Source: Flavisolibacter tropicus
GTDB lineage: Bacteria; Bacteroidota; Bacteroidia; Chitinophagales; Chitinophagaceae
DNA length: 64,000 nt
Assembly (NCBI RefSeq): GCF_001644645.1
Contig: NZ_CP011390.1
Coordinates: forward strand, 3,220,001 to 3,284,000
Direction: 5' to 3'
Below are positions 16,700 through 26,086 of this stretch, piece after piece; the stretch's first letter is position 1; each line of letters begins with the position of its first letter. The position numbers and the translations under genes are program-made. Below the pieces are notes generated by a model that made no database searches, was not told where the DNA came from, and saw only the letters and a program-made list of their open reading frames with translations.

Positions 16700-19096
16700 T
16701 TAAAAACTAACCCTGCCTTTCTCAGCCTCCAAAGCACCTGTCTTATTTCGAGCGGCCTTTAGTTTTTGATTTCCAAACTTATAACTGAAGTTCAAATTGA
16801 TGCGCCGTCCCTCCCATTCATTTACCCAACGAATGTCTAAGCCGCTACCTATATAATGCGCCCTGTATTGGGATAGGCCCAATAATGTATTACAGTTTAA
16901 TTTGACTGTGGCTTTATTGTTCCAAAATGATTTCTGCGCACCTATGTTCACTGCATATCCAGACTTCAAATGTGCCAAACCACTTTTTTCCGGCAAACTA
17001 TAATAACCATCAAGTAACAGTTTCATATTATGTGGCAGTGTGAAACTATGATTCGTAGAGAAATCACCATTAAAAGATCTTGTATCATACGAATAATCAG
17101 TAAGGGTGGAAACACCATGACCATAACCAATGCCGATATTGGTTGAAGCAGACCACCATTTGTAAGTAGTAGATGCCATAACATCCAATCGTAGCGCTGA
17201 CAACTTCCCGGCATTCTGAGGCTTGTTAACTATAACCTTAGTACTATTGTCTTGCAAGATGGTATTAATAATATTGCTGGTGGCCACATAGTAGGAGACT
17301 GAAGAAAAAAGCCATTGTTTATAATTGTGCTTTACTTCAAAGTTGTTACTATAGGCTGCATTAAGATGAGGGTTTCCTTCAAACCTTGTATAAGGGTCAA
17401 TGTAATTAACAAATGGGTTTAAACTGCTGTAACCGGGTCTGCTGATCCTTCTGGCATAGCCAAAAGTCAAGTCACTATTATCACCTAATTTCTTTCTCAG
17501 AAATACGGTGGGAAAGAAGTCGAGATAGTTCCGCTTTGTAATTTGATCGTACGTTTTTGAATTACCTCTTGTGGTTGTATGTTCAGAACGAAAACCAATT
17601 TGATATTCCAATTCGTTCAACTTGCCTGAATAGGTAGCGTAGCCTGCAGCAATGGTTTCATCTAGTATAAAATGATTAGACACATTGAAATCGGGTGACC
17701 AACCTTGAGTAGTAAGGGTATCAGAGATCAGGTTATTATCCGTATTTACGCGGCTAAGTTTAAAACCTAATTCCAGTTTTGAGGTGGCATTCAAAATCTT
17801 AGAATAATCTGTTTTAAAGGCAAGTAACTGAACCCGGGCTGGCTGCTGATTAAAAAACACAAAATCATTTCTCAACTTCATCTCATTCTGGTCGTTAAAA
17901 ACATTCTCATTAAGGCTATGCTCCTTTCTGCTATACAATGAATAGTCCACGTCTACTGCCCACTCAGAACCTAATGTATCTATCGTTTTTTTGAAGTTAA
18001 TGTTTGCACTGAAGGTGTTTAGGCCTTGTCTTGACTTTTTTATACTGTTGATACTATTCTGTAGCATTTTTTGATCATTACTAAACGAAGATTTATTGGT
18101 TGTCACAGTCGTATCCTTATCCACTTCCAGATTGAAGACAAAACCTATCAAGCTTTTCTTGCTGATGTTGTAATCAAGCCCTGCTTTATAACTTTGCCAC
18201 ATGGTCCTCGGGTTCCAATAATTATTTCGATCCTGGTAGCCTATTTCATTGCCGTTAACGATTCTGCTGTTATACGTTAATTCGTTGTAGGATTTACTGT
18301 ATGAAATACTGCTGCTACCAAATAGGTTCAGGTCTTTACTTCTATGATTTAAGCTAAACGCTGTTCTATATTTTGGATAACGGCCGTAACCTAAACCGAT
18401 TGAAGCCTGCCCATTTGTTCCATATAGCGTATTTTTCTTTAAGCGTATATTGATAATGCCGCCGTTGCCTTCAGCAGGATATTTGCTTCCAGGGTTTGTG
18501 ATAAACTCTATGGAAGAAACGGTTTCAGCAGGAAGGTTTTTCAAATATTCCGTCAACTGATTGCCCGACAAAAAGCTCTGTTTCCCATCTATAAAAATTG
18601 CAGTAGAAACCCCTTTCATTAATAGGTTATCGTCTTTATCAGTTTTTACAGCGGGCCCTTTCCGGATGACATCAAAAACACTGTTCCCAATGGCAAGCGC
18701 ATTTCCTTCAACATTCAAAACGATTTTATCTGGCTTCATTTCAAATAGTTTCTTTGAAGAAGTCACTACCACTTCTTTGAGTGATTTTGCCGATGGGCTA
18801 AGCGCAATTACAAAAGCTGTATCTTTTTGCAGGACTATATTTAAAGTGGACAAATTATAGCCTACAGAAGTGGTAACAATAGTGTAGGAACCAGGCGTTA
18901 TCTTTTCAAAATAAAATGAGCCATCAGCAGATGAAATGGTTCCTTTCACCGGCTGTAGCGATGTGTTTTTGAGTATAATGTTTGCAGCATTTATTCCCTT
19001 CTGCATTTGGTCAAGTACTTGGCCACGAATTGATACCTGTTGGGCACAAATGGCGGAATTAATCAGGGTAAACGTTATCGTTGCCCAAAGTTTCAT
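16700..19096 (-). CDS. TonB-dependent receptor-like outer membrane beta-barrel protein
   Basis: The 798-aa protein has a signal peptide (about residues 1-18, ending SAICAQQ) and a carboxypeptidase-regulatory-like domain (about 20-105; ADGSFYFEKITPGSYTIV). A plug region contains FIDGK and the SSIEFITNPGSKYPAEGNGG stretch, and a long beta-barrel runs from about 380 to the end. This order fits the outer-membrane beta-barrel family (PF14905-type) rather than SusC. Its ligand is unknown. It is transcribed divergently from a histidine kinase/LytTR pair, with 21-bp-period repeats in the 164-bp gap, which suggests that pair controls it. It has no copy of the shared PUL promoter, so it may be outside the glycan system. 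Confidence 0.85.
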   Translation of the reverse strand: MKLWATITFTLINSAICAQQVSIRGQVLDQMQKGINAANIILKNTSLQPVKGTISSADGSFYFEKITPGSYTIVTTSVGYNLSTLNIVLQKDTAFVIALSPSAKSLKEVVVTSSKKLFEMKPDKIVLNVEGNALAIGNSVFDVIRKGPAVKTDKDDNLLMKGVSTAIFIDGKQSFLSGNQLTEYLKNLPAETVSSIEFITNPGSKYPAEGNGGIINIRLKKNTLYGTNGQASIGLGYGRYPKYRTAFSLNHRSKDLNLFGSSSISYSKSYNELTYNSRIVNGNEIGYQDRNNYWNPRTMWQSYKAGLDYNISKKSLIGFVFNLEVDKDTTVTTNKSSFSNDQKMLQNSINSIKKSRQGLNTFSANINFKKTIDTLGSEWAVDVDYSLYSRKEHSLNENVFNDQNEMKLRNDFVFFNQQPARVQLLAFKTDYSKILNATSKLELGFKLSRVNTDNNLISDTLTTQGWSPDFNVSNHFILDETIAAGYATYSGKLNELEYQIGFRSEHTTTRGNSKTYDQITKRNYLDFFPTVFLRKKLGDNSDLTFGYARRISRPGYSSLNPFVNYIDPYTRFEGNPHLNAAYSNNFEVKHNYKQWLFSSVSYYVATSNIINTILQDNSTKVIVNKPQNAGKLSALRLDVMASTTYKWWSASTNIGIGYGHGVSTLTDYSYDTRSFNGDFSTNHSFTLPHNMKLLLDGYYSLPEKSGLAHLKSGYAVNIGAQKSFWNNKATVKLNCNTLLGLSQYRAHYIGSGLDIRWVNEWEGRRINLNFSYKFGNQKLKAARNKTGALEAEKGRVSF

Positions 19097-19150
19097 ATTG
19101 ACTAATTTTTGACAAAGGAAGACACCTTAGAAAAGTGTCTGTCGTCTTTT

Positions 19151-19228
19151 CTGCAAACGCCCTATTTAGTCCGACAAAGCCCAAAGAGTAGTTTGCAGAT
19201 GAAAACAACCCGTTTGCAGATTAAAACA
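19151..19228. promoter_or_regulatory. Candidate LytTR operator (21-bp direct repeats plus inverted site)
   Basis: GTTTGCAGATGAAAACA at 19191-19207 and GTTTGCAGATTAAAACA at 19212-19228 are direct repeats 21 bp apart, and an inverted copy of the core, CTGCAAAC, lies at 19151-19158. LytTR regulators bind 9-bp direct repeats spaced about 21 bp. A LytTR gene lies immediately downstream. Confidence 0.65.
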
Positions 19229-19260
19229 GGAGCAATAAAAAGAATGAATAATTTTAGTGT

Positions 19261-20292
19261 ATGGCAAAACGGTATGAAAGAATAACACACCTCGTGTATT
19301 GGGTCTGGTTCATTTTCGCACCACTCGTTTATCAGTACATGTGGCGCGACCCCGTTGAATTCAAAAAACTATTTAACCCTTTAGAAATCTCTCAATTCTT
19401 TATAGGCGCAGCCACCTTTTATTTTCAATACTTTTTTGTAATGCCTAAGCTATTTAAAAGCAAAAGGCAAACAGGGGCTGTAGTACTCTGGTCTCTTATT
19501 GCGTTGTTAATCTATATTTTTCTCCGCTATGCAGTTGAAGAGCTTTTATATCCCTATTTCTTAGGTGTAAGAAATTATACACTCGGCACAACCTTAACTT
19601 ACTATGTATTTGATAATATTTACTATGGCGGAAGGTATATTGTAGCTTCTTCGTTAATCTGGCTGGTGGTAAACAATGCTAAAATAATCGAAGAAAGAAA
19701 TGAATTGCAAAAACAACAGGCTGAAGCAGAAATCAACTTTTTGCGTGCCCAAATAAATCCGCATTTTCTTTTCAATACCATCAATAATATTTATTCGTTG
19801 GTATATCACCAATCGGATAAAGCCCTGCCTGCCATACAAAAACTGGGTGAACTAATGCGCTATATGACAACTGATCTGGCAAAAGAAAAGGTGGAACTGG
19901 AAAAGGAAATAGAATATTTAAAGAGTTCAATTGATTTGAATGCACTGCGTTATCCCGGTGGTGGCGCTGTAAAAATGAATATATCCGGTGACACTAAAAA
20001 CAAAGAGATTGCACCTTTTATTTTGCTTCCCTTTATTGAAAATGCTTTTAAATATGGAGTGGCAGATGAGAACAATAAGCCAATTGAAATCGATTTAAAT
20101 ATTGAGGATGAAAAGCTTATATACAGCTGTAGAAATAAAATAAATGATGCCGGCAAAGATGTTGAGAGTACGCGAACGGGACTAAGCAATTTAAAACGAA
20201 GATTAAATTTACTTTACCCACAGAACCATATTATTCATACTGGCATTGACGGTGAGTATTACAATGCTGAACTTGAAATCAACTTTAAATGA
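19261..20292 (+). CDS. LytS/YehU-type sensor histidine kinase
   Basis: The 343-aa membrane kinase has about four N-terminal transmembrane segments within residues 8-140, then a short linker helix and the His_kinase domain. The phospho-acceptor is H168 in INPHFLFNTINN. The N box is LLPFIENAFKYGV near residues 257-269 and the G region is TGLSNLKRRL near 304-313. It would phosphorylate the LytTR regulator whose start codon overlaps its stop (ATGA at 20289-20292). There is no large periplasmic sensor domain, so the signal may be sensed in the membrane. The candidate operator upstream suggests autoregulation. Confidence 0.92.
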   Translation: MAKRYERITHLVYWVWFIFAPLVYQYMWRDPVEFKKLFNPLEISQFFIGAATFYFQYFFVMPKLFKSKRQTGAVVLWSLIALLIYIFLRYAVEELLYPYFLGVRNYTLGTTLTYYVFDNIYYGGRYIVASSLIWLVVNNAKIIEERNELQKQQAEAEINFLRAQINPHFLFNTINNIYSLVYHQSDKALPAIQKLGELMRYMTTDLAKEKVELEKEIEYLKSSIDLNALRYPGGGAVKMNISGDTKNKEIAPFILLPFIENAFKYGVADENNKPIEIDLNIEDEKLIYSCRNKINDAGKDVESTRTGLSNLKRRLNLLYPQNHIIHTGIDGEYYNAELEINFK

Positions 20293-20999
20293 TTAAATGC
20301 ATTGTAATAGATGATGAACCTTGGGCTCTCGCATTGATCGAGGACTACGTAAAGAAAACGCCTTTCCTGGAATTAATATATAGCACTACAAAGCCAATTG
20401 AAGCCATTAATTTTCTCCATGACAACAAGGTGGACCTGGTGTTTTCGGACATTCAAATGAAAGAACTAACTGGCATCCAATTGATGAAAATTGCAGGTGA
20501 AAAATGCCGGTATATTCTAACAACCGCGTATAGTGAATATGCAATGGAAGGGTATGAACACAATGTTTTGGATTATCTATTGAAACCAATCACCTATGAT
20601 AGGTTCTTAAAAGCAGCAGCCAAGGCAAAGGACTACTTCTCTAACAGTTTACCTGTCGCTGCTAATGAAACCAAACAAAAAGATTTTATCTTTTTGAAGA
20701 CTGACAATCGTTTAGTACGGATACTACTTGAAGACATTCTATTTATTGAAGGATTGAGGGATTATATAAGCGTGCAAACCAAAACCGAAAAACTTATTGT
20801 GCTTGAGAACTTAAAAAACCTTGAAAACGAACTACCCGGCAATTTGTTTATGCGGGTACATAAGTCTTTTATAATTGCACTGAATAAGATCGAAATAATA
20901 GAACGTAACAGAATTTACATCCGGAAACATATCATTCCCATTGGTGACACCTATAAACCTGTTTTCTTTAATACCGTTGATGCGAACAAATTTGGATAA
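20289..20999 (+). CDS. LytTR-family response regulator
   Basis: The 236-aa protein has a receiver domain (about residues 1-115) with the acidic pair DDE at 8-10, phospho-acceptor D54 in FSDIQM and the conserved Lys of LKPI. A LytTR DNA-binding domain (about 135-232) follows, with ILFIEGLRDYISV and FMRVHKSFIIALNKI. It is translationally coupled to the kinase. Direct repeats of 21-bp period between this pair and the divergent receptor gene are its probable binding sites. Confidence 0.94.
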   Translation: MIKCIVIDDEPWALALIEDYVKKTPFLELIYSTTKPIEAINFLHDNKVDLVFSDIQMKELTGIQLMKIAGEKCRYILTTAYSEYAMEGYEHNVLDYLLKPITYDRFLKAAAKAKDYFSNSLPVAANETKQKDFIFLKTDNRLVRILLEDILFIEGLRDYISVQTKTEKLIVLENLKNLENELPGNLFMRVHKSFIIALNKIEIIERNRIYIRKHIIPIGDTYKPVFFNTVDANKFG

Positions 21000-21082
21000 G
21001 AGTGTAAGCTTCTGAATTTCTGGAAAAAATATATACCACTAGAACTGAAAACAATGCGGGGCCTCTTGTTTAAGCTAACAAT

Positions 21083-21113
21083 AAAGGACCCCACATAGAG
21101 ATGCAGGGTCTTT
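21083..21113. terminator. Candidate terminator between LytTR regulator and GH125 (convergent)
   Basis: AAAG(G)ACCC and GGGTCTTT form an imperfect hairpin with a 14-nt loop in the 308-bp convergent gap 21000-21307. A longer alternative pairing with GCGGGGCCT at 21057-21065 is possible. Nothing else recognisable lies in this gap. Confidence 0.55.
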
Positions 21114-21307
21114 CCTAAAAGGCAGTAAATAAACACCCTAAAACTTTTATTAAAAAGATTGCAATAAGCAGTTAGCCTGATACTATAAATCTGGTCAGCT
21201 ACTTCTTTGCACAAACATAAAAGATTAGAATTTCAACTACAAGCTCATCAGTAAAATACGACACAAAATTTTATAATATAGCAAACGCCTTATCAGAAAA
21301 GCACAGC

Positions 21308-22732
21308 TTATTTCATTAGAAGTTCTGGTCGCTGCTTATACACTTTCCATAAGAACTCCCCAAATAACGTATTGGCCCAGGCAAACCAGGTTCGGGTAAA
21401 CTTCTTTGCATCGTTTTTATGAAAAGACTCGTGCATAAAGCCGGTTCCCCCATGGGTACTTCGCAGTGTTTCTATACAGTTTTTAATTTCTGTGTCACTG
21501 TTGCTGGTAATTCCTTGTATAATAAGGCTGATTGGCCAGATCATATCCATGCCGGTATGAGGCCCGCCTATACCCGCTGCCGCCTTTCCTTTAAAGTAAA
21601 AGGGATTGCTTTCTGAAAGCAATAGCTTTCGGGTATTGAGATAAATAGGATCATTACTCTTTACAGCACCTAGATAAGGTAAAGCCAGCAAACTGGGTAC
21701 GTTGGCATCGTCCATCAAGTTAAAGCTGCCGAAACCATTTACCTCATAAGCATACACTTTCCCAAATTGGGGATGATTAATGATAGCATGCTGCTGTAAT
21801 GACGTTTCAACTTCTTTCGCCAGTATCAGCAGCTCGTTCGCCAGTTGTTGATCTTTTGCTATTTGTAACATCATTTCTGCTGCCTGCTTCAGACTAACAA
21901 CAGCAAAGAGATTGGATGGAATTAAGAAAGGAAAAACGGTAGCATCATCACTTGGTCGAAACATAGAACAGATAAGTCCTACTGGTTTTACCGGGTAGCC
22001 ATAACCACCTAAGGGTACACCATCAGTAGCCCATGATGTTTTCCTCTGAAAACTGTAAGGACCACGCCCTTCCTTTCGCTGTTGTTCTTTGAATGTTTGC
22101 AAAGTAGCGCGGATCGCCTGTTTCCAGTTGGAGTCAAACGGTGCTGTATCACCACTTACCTTCCAGTACTGGTAGGCTAAGCGAATAGGATAACATAGGG
22201 AGTCGATCTCCCACTTGCGCTCATGTACACCGGGCTTCATTTTGGTGATATCAGTCTCCTTCCATTCACTCACCTTATTTTCATCTTTATAAAAAGCATT
22301 GGCATAGGGATCTTTTAAAATGCAATGCGTTTGCCGATTGATCACACCGGCAATCAACTGCTGCAATGAGGCATCTTGTTTTAACAGCTGCAGGTAAGGC
22401 CATACTTGCGCAGAGCTATCCCGCAGCCACATAGCATCAATATCGCCTGTGATAACATACGTATCGGGCCTACCATTGATCATCTCAAAATCAACTGTAG
22501 TATCTAACGTATTCGGCAAGCAGTTCTCAAATAACCACCCCAACTCTTTATTGGCTGTCTTCTGCTTAAACTCATTGATCACTGCTTCCACCGCTGCGCT
22601 GTGAAACTTTCGCTTATCAAAGGGTGTGCGCACTACTGGAAAATCATCCCAGCCAGCAGCAAAAGGAATCTTTTGTAGTAGTAGACCAGTAGCCAGTAAA
22701 CCAGTGTGTTTCAGAAATTCACTCCGTTGCAT
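21308..22732 (-). CDS. GH125 exo-alpha-1,6-mannosidase
   Basis: The 474-aa protein belongs to GH125 (formerly DUF1237), (alpha/alpha)6-barrel exo-alpha-1,6-mannosidases active on N-glycan-type mannosides. The signature GDIDAMWLRDSSAQVWPYL lies at about residues 96-114, and GYPVKPVGLICSMFRPSDDA and HESFHKNDAKKFTRTWFAWAN are further family blocks. The N-terminus (FLKHTGLLATGLLLQK) is a signal-like hydrophobic stretch, so it is probably exported. It is the last gene in line with the GH29/sulfatase operon but lies beyond a strong hairpin, so it may be expressed at a lower level or separately. It complements the GH38-like enzyme at 2.5 kb. Confidence 0.9.
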   Translation of the reverse strand: MQRSEFLKHTGLLATGLLLQKIPFAAGWDDFPVVRTPFDKRKFHSAAVEAVINEFKQKTANKELGWLFENCLPNTLDTTVDFEMINGRPDTYVITGDIDAMWLRDSSAQVWPYLQLLKQDASLQQLIAGVINRQTHCILKDPYANAFYKDENKVSEWKETDITKMKPGVHERKWEIDSLCYPIRLAYQYWKVSGDTAPFDSNWKQAIRATLQTFKEQQRKEGRGPYSFQRKTSWATDGVPLGGYGYPVKPVGLICSMFRPSDDATVFPFLIPSNLFAVVSLKQAAEMMLQIAKDQQLANELLILAKEVETSLQQHAIINHPQFGKVYAYEVNGFGSFNLMDDANVPSLLALPYLGAVKSNDPIYLNTRKLLLSESNPFYFKGKAAAGIGGPHTGMDMIWPISLIIQGITSNSDTEIKNCIETLRSTHGGTGFMHESFHKNDAKKFTRTWFAWANTLFGEFLWKVYKQRPELLMK

Positions 22733-22846
22733 AAAACTTCTTTTTAAATACTATTAGTAATCAACCCAATTAAAGTTAGCTAGCGGCATTAGTTTACTGC
22801 TATGCTTTATCCCTGCAGTACATCACCTCACCCATTCCCAATAAAA

Positions 22847-22896
22847 ATGGTTCTTTAGCGTCTGGCGTCCAAAGACACCCGTTGCTAAAGAACCAT
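22847..22896 (-). terminator. Strong hairpin terminator after GH20 gene
   Basis: ATGGTTCTTTAGC (22847-22859) and GCTAAAGAACCAT (22884-22896) are a perfect 13-bp inverted repeat. The 24-nt loop can itself pair partly. On the minus strand the hairpin is followed by TTTTTAT. It separates GH20 from GH125 and could be a full or partial terminator. Confidence 0.8.
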
Positions 22897-22963
22897 GAAG
22901 ATAGAAGGATAATTTATAGATGCTTTCTGACTTAAATTCGGTCCGTCAGACACATCGCATTTT

Positions 22964-24793
22964 TTAGTTCAAAATCACTTGCTGTGAAGACGTTTTTCCT
23001 AATTGCTTTCCTTCATTAAAACTAGCGGCCTTAATGGTAACGGATTTACGCACTTCAAAGGGCTTGGTATACTTCTTTGCATTCATAGTAGGCTCTGAGC
23101 CGTCCAGTGTATAATAAATTTGTGATGTATAGCTATCAGTAGCAAATGTTACAGTTGCTTTGGATGCTGCTGTTTCTAGCAATACGGTAGGACGTACATC
23201 GTAAGCACTCTTTGCATAATTGACTCCTAAGGCACTGTAGCGCTGGTATTGCGTTTCCATACGTTGCTTAAAGCCATCCCAGCTTTTCTGACTTGGCTGT
23301 GTCCATGCTACTTCAGACAATGCAGCTAAACGAGGCATCAGCATATATTCTACCTGTTGCGTTGTTGGAATGTATTCAGTCCAAATATTTGCCTGCACGC
23401 CCTTAATATATACACCTTCCTCTGCAGATAACTCTTTGGGTGTAGGGTTGTAAGCGTATACTTTTTCCAACGTATTATAGCCGCCTATGGCCAATGGTTC
23501 TTCAGAAGCCTTGCCTTGGTAGTGGTCAAAATAAAGAGGCGAGTTAGGCGTCATGATCACTTCGTGTTTTTGTTTAGCTGCTTCAATACCACCTTTTTCA
23601 CCACGCCAGCTCATCACAACAGCATTGGGTGCTAAACCGCCTTCCAGTATCTCATCCCAGCCCATTAGCGTGCGGCCCTTGCTGTTCAAATACTTCTCCA
23701 TGCGCTGCACAAAATAGCTTTGCAGTTCATGCTCATCTTTCAGGTTATTCTCCTTTTTACGTTGCTGGCAACGGACACATTTTTTCCAGCTTTCTTTTGG
23801 ACACTCGTCACCGCCGATATGTATCACTTTAGAAGGGAATAAAGGCAGCACTTCATCAATCACGTCCTGCAAGAATGCAAATACAGAATCATTCCCAGCG
23901 CAATACACTTCGTTGAACACACCCCAGGTTTGTTGTACTTTATATGGGCCTCCGGAACAACCTAAGGCCGGATAAGCTGTCAATGCGGCTGAAGCATGAC
24001 CAGGCATTTCAATTTCCGGAATAATAGTGATGTAACGCTTGGCGGCATACTGTACCACCTCTTTAATTTCCTTTTGCGTATAGAAACCGCCATAACGTTT
24101 ACCATCATTCCCTGTACCTGGGAAATGACCGATGATAGTACCATCGCGATAAGCAGCTACCTCGGCTAGCTTTGGATACTTCTTGATTTCAATGCGCCAG
24201 CCTTGATCGTCGGTTAAATGCCAATGGAAAACATTCATTTTATGCAAGGCCAGGTAATCGATATACTTCTTTACAAAATCAACAGGATAGAAGTGACGTG
24301 CCACATCCAAATGCATACCACGGTACTGGTAGCGAGGCGCATCATTGATTTGTGCCTGAGGCATGTTTAATGATAAAGACTTTTGAACAGGGAGCACTTG
24401 TACTAGTGTTTGCATACCATAAAAAACACCGCTTTCATCGTTGGCTTTTATAGTAATAGTTTCTTTACCAATGCTCATGTGATAAGCACCAGAAACGCTG
24501 CCATCTTCTTTGGACCGGCTTAATACAATAGCGTTATTGGCCACTGCCTTTTTGCTGGTCTTCAATGTAAAACCATACACCTCTTTTAGGTAATTATTAA
24601 AGAAGTCGGCAGATGGCTGCAATTCAGGTTGTTCAACCACCAACACGGTTTTGGATGTGATGGCGAATGAATCCGGCGCTGAAGAAATAATAACTTCTGC
24701 AGGCTGAGGTATAATATTAAGCTGCGAAAAACCTTGCATGGGCAACCATACTGAACCCAGCATACAAACAATCTTAGTTAACGTTCTAAACAT
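22964..24793 (-). CDS. GH20 beta-N-acetylhexosaminidase
   Basis: The 609-aa secreted enzyme has a signal peptide (about residues 1-22), a GH20b domain (about 25-145), the GH20 barrel (about 150-500) and a C-terminal chitobiase-like beta domain containing YYTLDGSEPT. The catalytic Asp-Glu pair is D329-E330 in HIGGDECPKESW. HLTDDQGWRIEIKKYP near residue 192 is also diagnostic. It removes terminal beta-linked GlcNAc or GalNAc by substrate-assisted catalysis. It lies 122 bp after the FGE-like gene, and a strong terminator follows. It points to a GlcNAc-containing substrate rather than a pure fucan. Confidence 0.94.
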   Translation of the reverse strand: MFRTLTKIVCMLGSVWLPMQGFSQLNIIPQPAEVIISSAPDSFAITSKTVLVVEQPELQPSADFFNNYLKEVYGFTLKTSKKAVANNAIVLSRSKEDGSVSGAYHMSIGKETITIKANDESGVFYGMQTLVQVLPVQKSLSLNMPQAQINDAPRYQYRGMHLDVARHFYPVDFVKKYIDYLALHKMNVFHWHLTDDQGWRIEIKKYPKLAEVAAYRDGTIIGHFPGTGNDGKRYGGFYTQKEIKEVVQYAAKRYITIIPEIEMPGHASAALTAYPALGCSGGPYKVQQTWGVFNEVYCAGNDSVFAFLQDVIDEVLPLFPSKVIHIGGDECPKESWKKCVRCQQRKKENNLKDEHELQSYFVQRMEKYLNSKGRTLMGWDEILEGGLAPNAVVMSWRGEKGGIEAAKQKHEVIMTPNSPLYFDHYQGKASEEPLAIGGYNTLEKVYAYNPTPKELSAEEGVYIKGVQANIWTEYIPTTQQVEYMLMPRLAALSEVAWTQPSQKSWDGFKQRMETQYQRYSALGVNYAKSAYDVRPTVLLETAASKATVTFATDSYTSQIYYTLDGSEPTMNAKKYTKPFEVRKSVTIKAASFNEGKQLGKTSSQQVILN

Positions 24794-24915
24794 AATAAAT
24801 TAATATAATCGTATATGAGAAAAAACAAGTTGTAATGGCATTAAAAAGCAATGCTATGAAAGAATGTATATATGGCATTTGCCACGATACTCCTACCGAT
24901 GAACTATCTATAATC

Positions 24916-26046
24916 TTATTTAACGCAACGAAATCCGGTGTGCTCCATACCTGTATCAGGTGAGGTTTTCATTCGGGAGCTTGCGCGGTATCCTTTGCAA
25001 TAAGATGCGTTGCATAAGAATGAGCCACCACGAATGGCCTTTTTAGGAACGGTTGGCTCCATGGAATCGAAACTCTGGTTAGGGCCTTTTGGATTATTTG
25101 CTATTTCGGCTGCACTTTGCTGGTAGTACCCTTCATTATACCAATCATTACACCACTCCCACACATTACCCGCCATATCATACAAACCATAAGCGTTCGG
25201 CGCAAAGGATTTAACGGGGGCAGCTCTTTCAAAATGATCCCACTGCGTATTTAAATTGGGGAATTGTCCCTGCCAGGTATTGGCCTTAGGACTACCCGCT
25301 TCTACATCCTCATTACCCCAGAAATACTTTTGATTTTGCGCCCCGCCTCTTACAGCATATTCCCATTCAGCTTCTGTAGGCAATCGTTTTCCTGCCCATT
25401 TTGCATAGGCAGTTGCATCGAACCAACTTACGTGTACTACGGGATAATTTTCTTTTCCCTTAATGCTACTACCGCGCCCTTGCGGATGTCTCCAATCGGC
25501 ATCTTTAACCCAACTCCACCATTGCGTAATATCTGTGAGTGGCACTGCGTGAGCCGGAGGCGTGAACACTAATGAAGCTGCCACTAACAAGCTATCAGCC
25601 GGCTTGGGCGTACCAGAAGGCAGTTGCTTTTTCAGCTCTTCCCAATCCGGCGCTTGTTCTGCTGTAGTTACATAACCAGTAGCTTTTACAAAGGCTTCAA
25701 ATTGCGCATTGGTCACTTCAGTTTCATCCATCCAGAAACCATCAACTTTCACTTTATGTTGCGGATATTCATCCGGTCTTCCTTCATTGTCAGCAGCGCC
25801 CATCAAAAAGTCTCCACCTTTTATATAAACCATTCCCTCTTTTGAGAATTCGCCTGCAGCTACTTCCTGATCGACACCAGCTGTAACACCAAAGCGCGAA
25901 GGCACATGGCTTTCACAAGACAGCAAGCTGTCTTTTTCAATGGCTGCTTCTTGTACCGGTGCCGAGTTACAAGCACTCAACACACCCAATACCATCAGGC
26001 CCGATAGTATATGAACACTTTTATACTTAGTTCTCTTACTCTTCAT
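24916..26046 (-). CDS. Formylglycine-generating enzyme (SUMF1 family) as a lipoprotein
   Basis: The 376-aa protein is an FGE-sulfatase domain protein that retains the active-site cysteine pair. RGGSFLCNASYCKGYR gives C345 and C350, with the same Cys-x4-Cys spacing as the copper-binding pair of aerobic FGE. Other family blocks are MDETEVTNAQFEAFV, RLPTEAEWEYAVRGG and NVWEWCNDWY. The N-terminus has a lipobox (VLSAC, about residues 22-26), so it should be a periplasm-facing lipoprotein. It lies in the same operon as two Cys-type S1 sulfatases, whose Cys it would oxidise to formylglycine. Many SUMF1-like lipoproteins lack these cysteines; this one does not, which makes true FGE activity credible. 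Confidence 0.88.
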   Translation of the reverse strand: MKSKRTKYKSVHILSGLMVLGVLSACNSAPVQEAAIEKDSLLSCESHVPSRFGVTAGVDQEVAAGEFSKEGMVYIKGGDFLMGAADNEGRPDEYPQHKVKVDGFWMDETEVTNAQFEAFVKATGYVTTAEQAPDWEELKKQLPSGTPKPADSLLVAASLVFTPPAHAVPLTDITQWWSWVKDADWRHPQGRGSSIKGKENYPVVHVSWFDATAYAKWAGKRLPTEAEWEYAVRGGAQNQKYFWGNEDVEAGSPKANTWQGQFPNLNTQWDHFERAAPVKSFAPNAYGLYDMAGNVWEWCNDWYNEGYYQQSAAEIANNPKGPNQSFDSMEPTVPKKAIRGGSFLCNASYCKGYRASSRMKTSPDTGMEHTGFRCVK

Positions 26047-26086
26047 AGCGATATCTGAATTTTATTACGATGCGTCAACAACCCTT

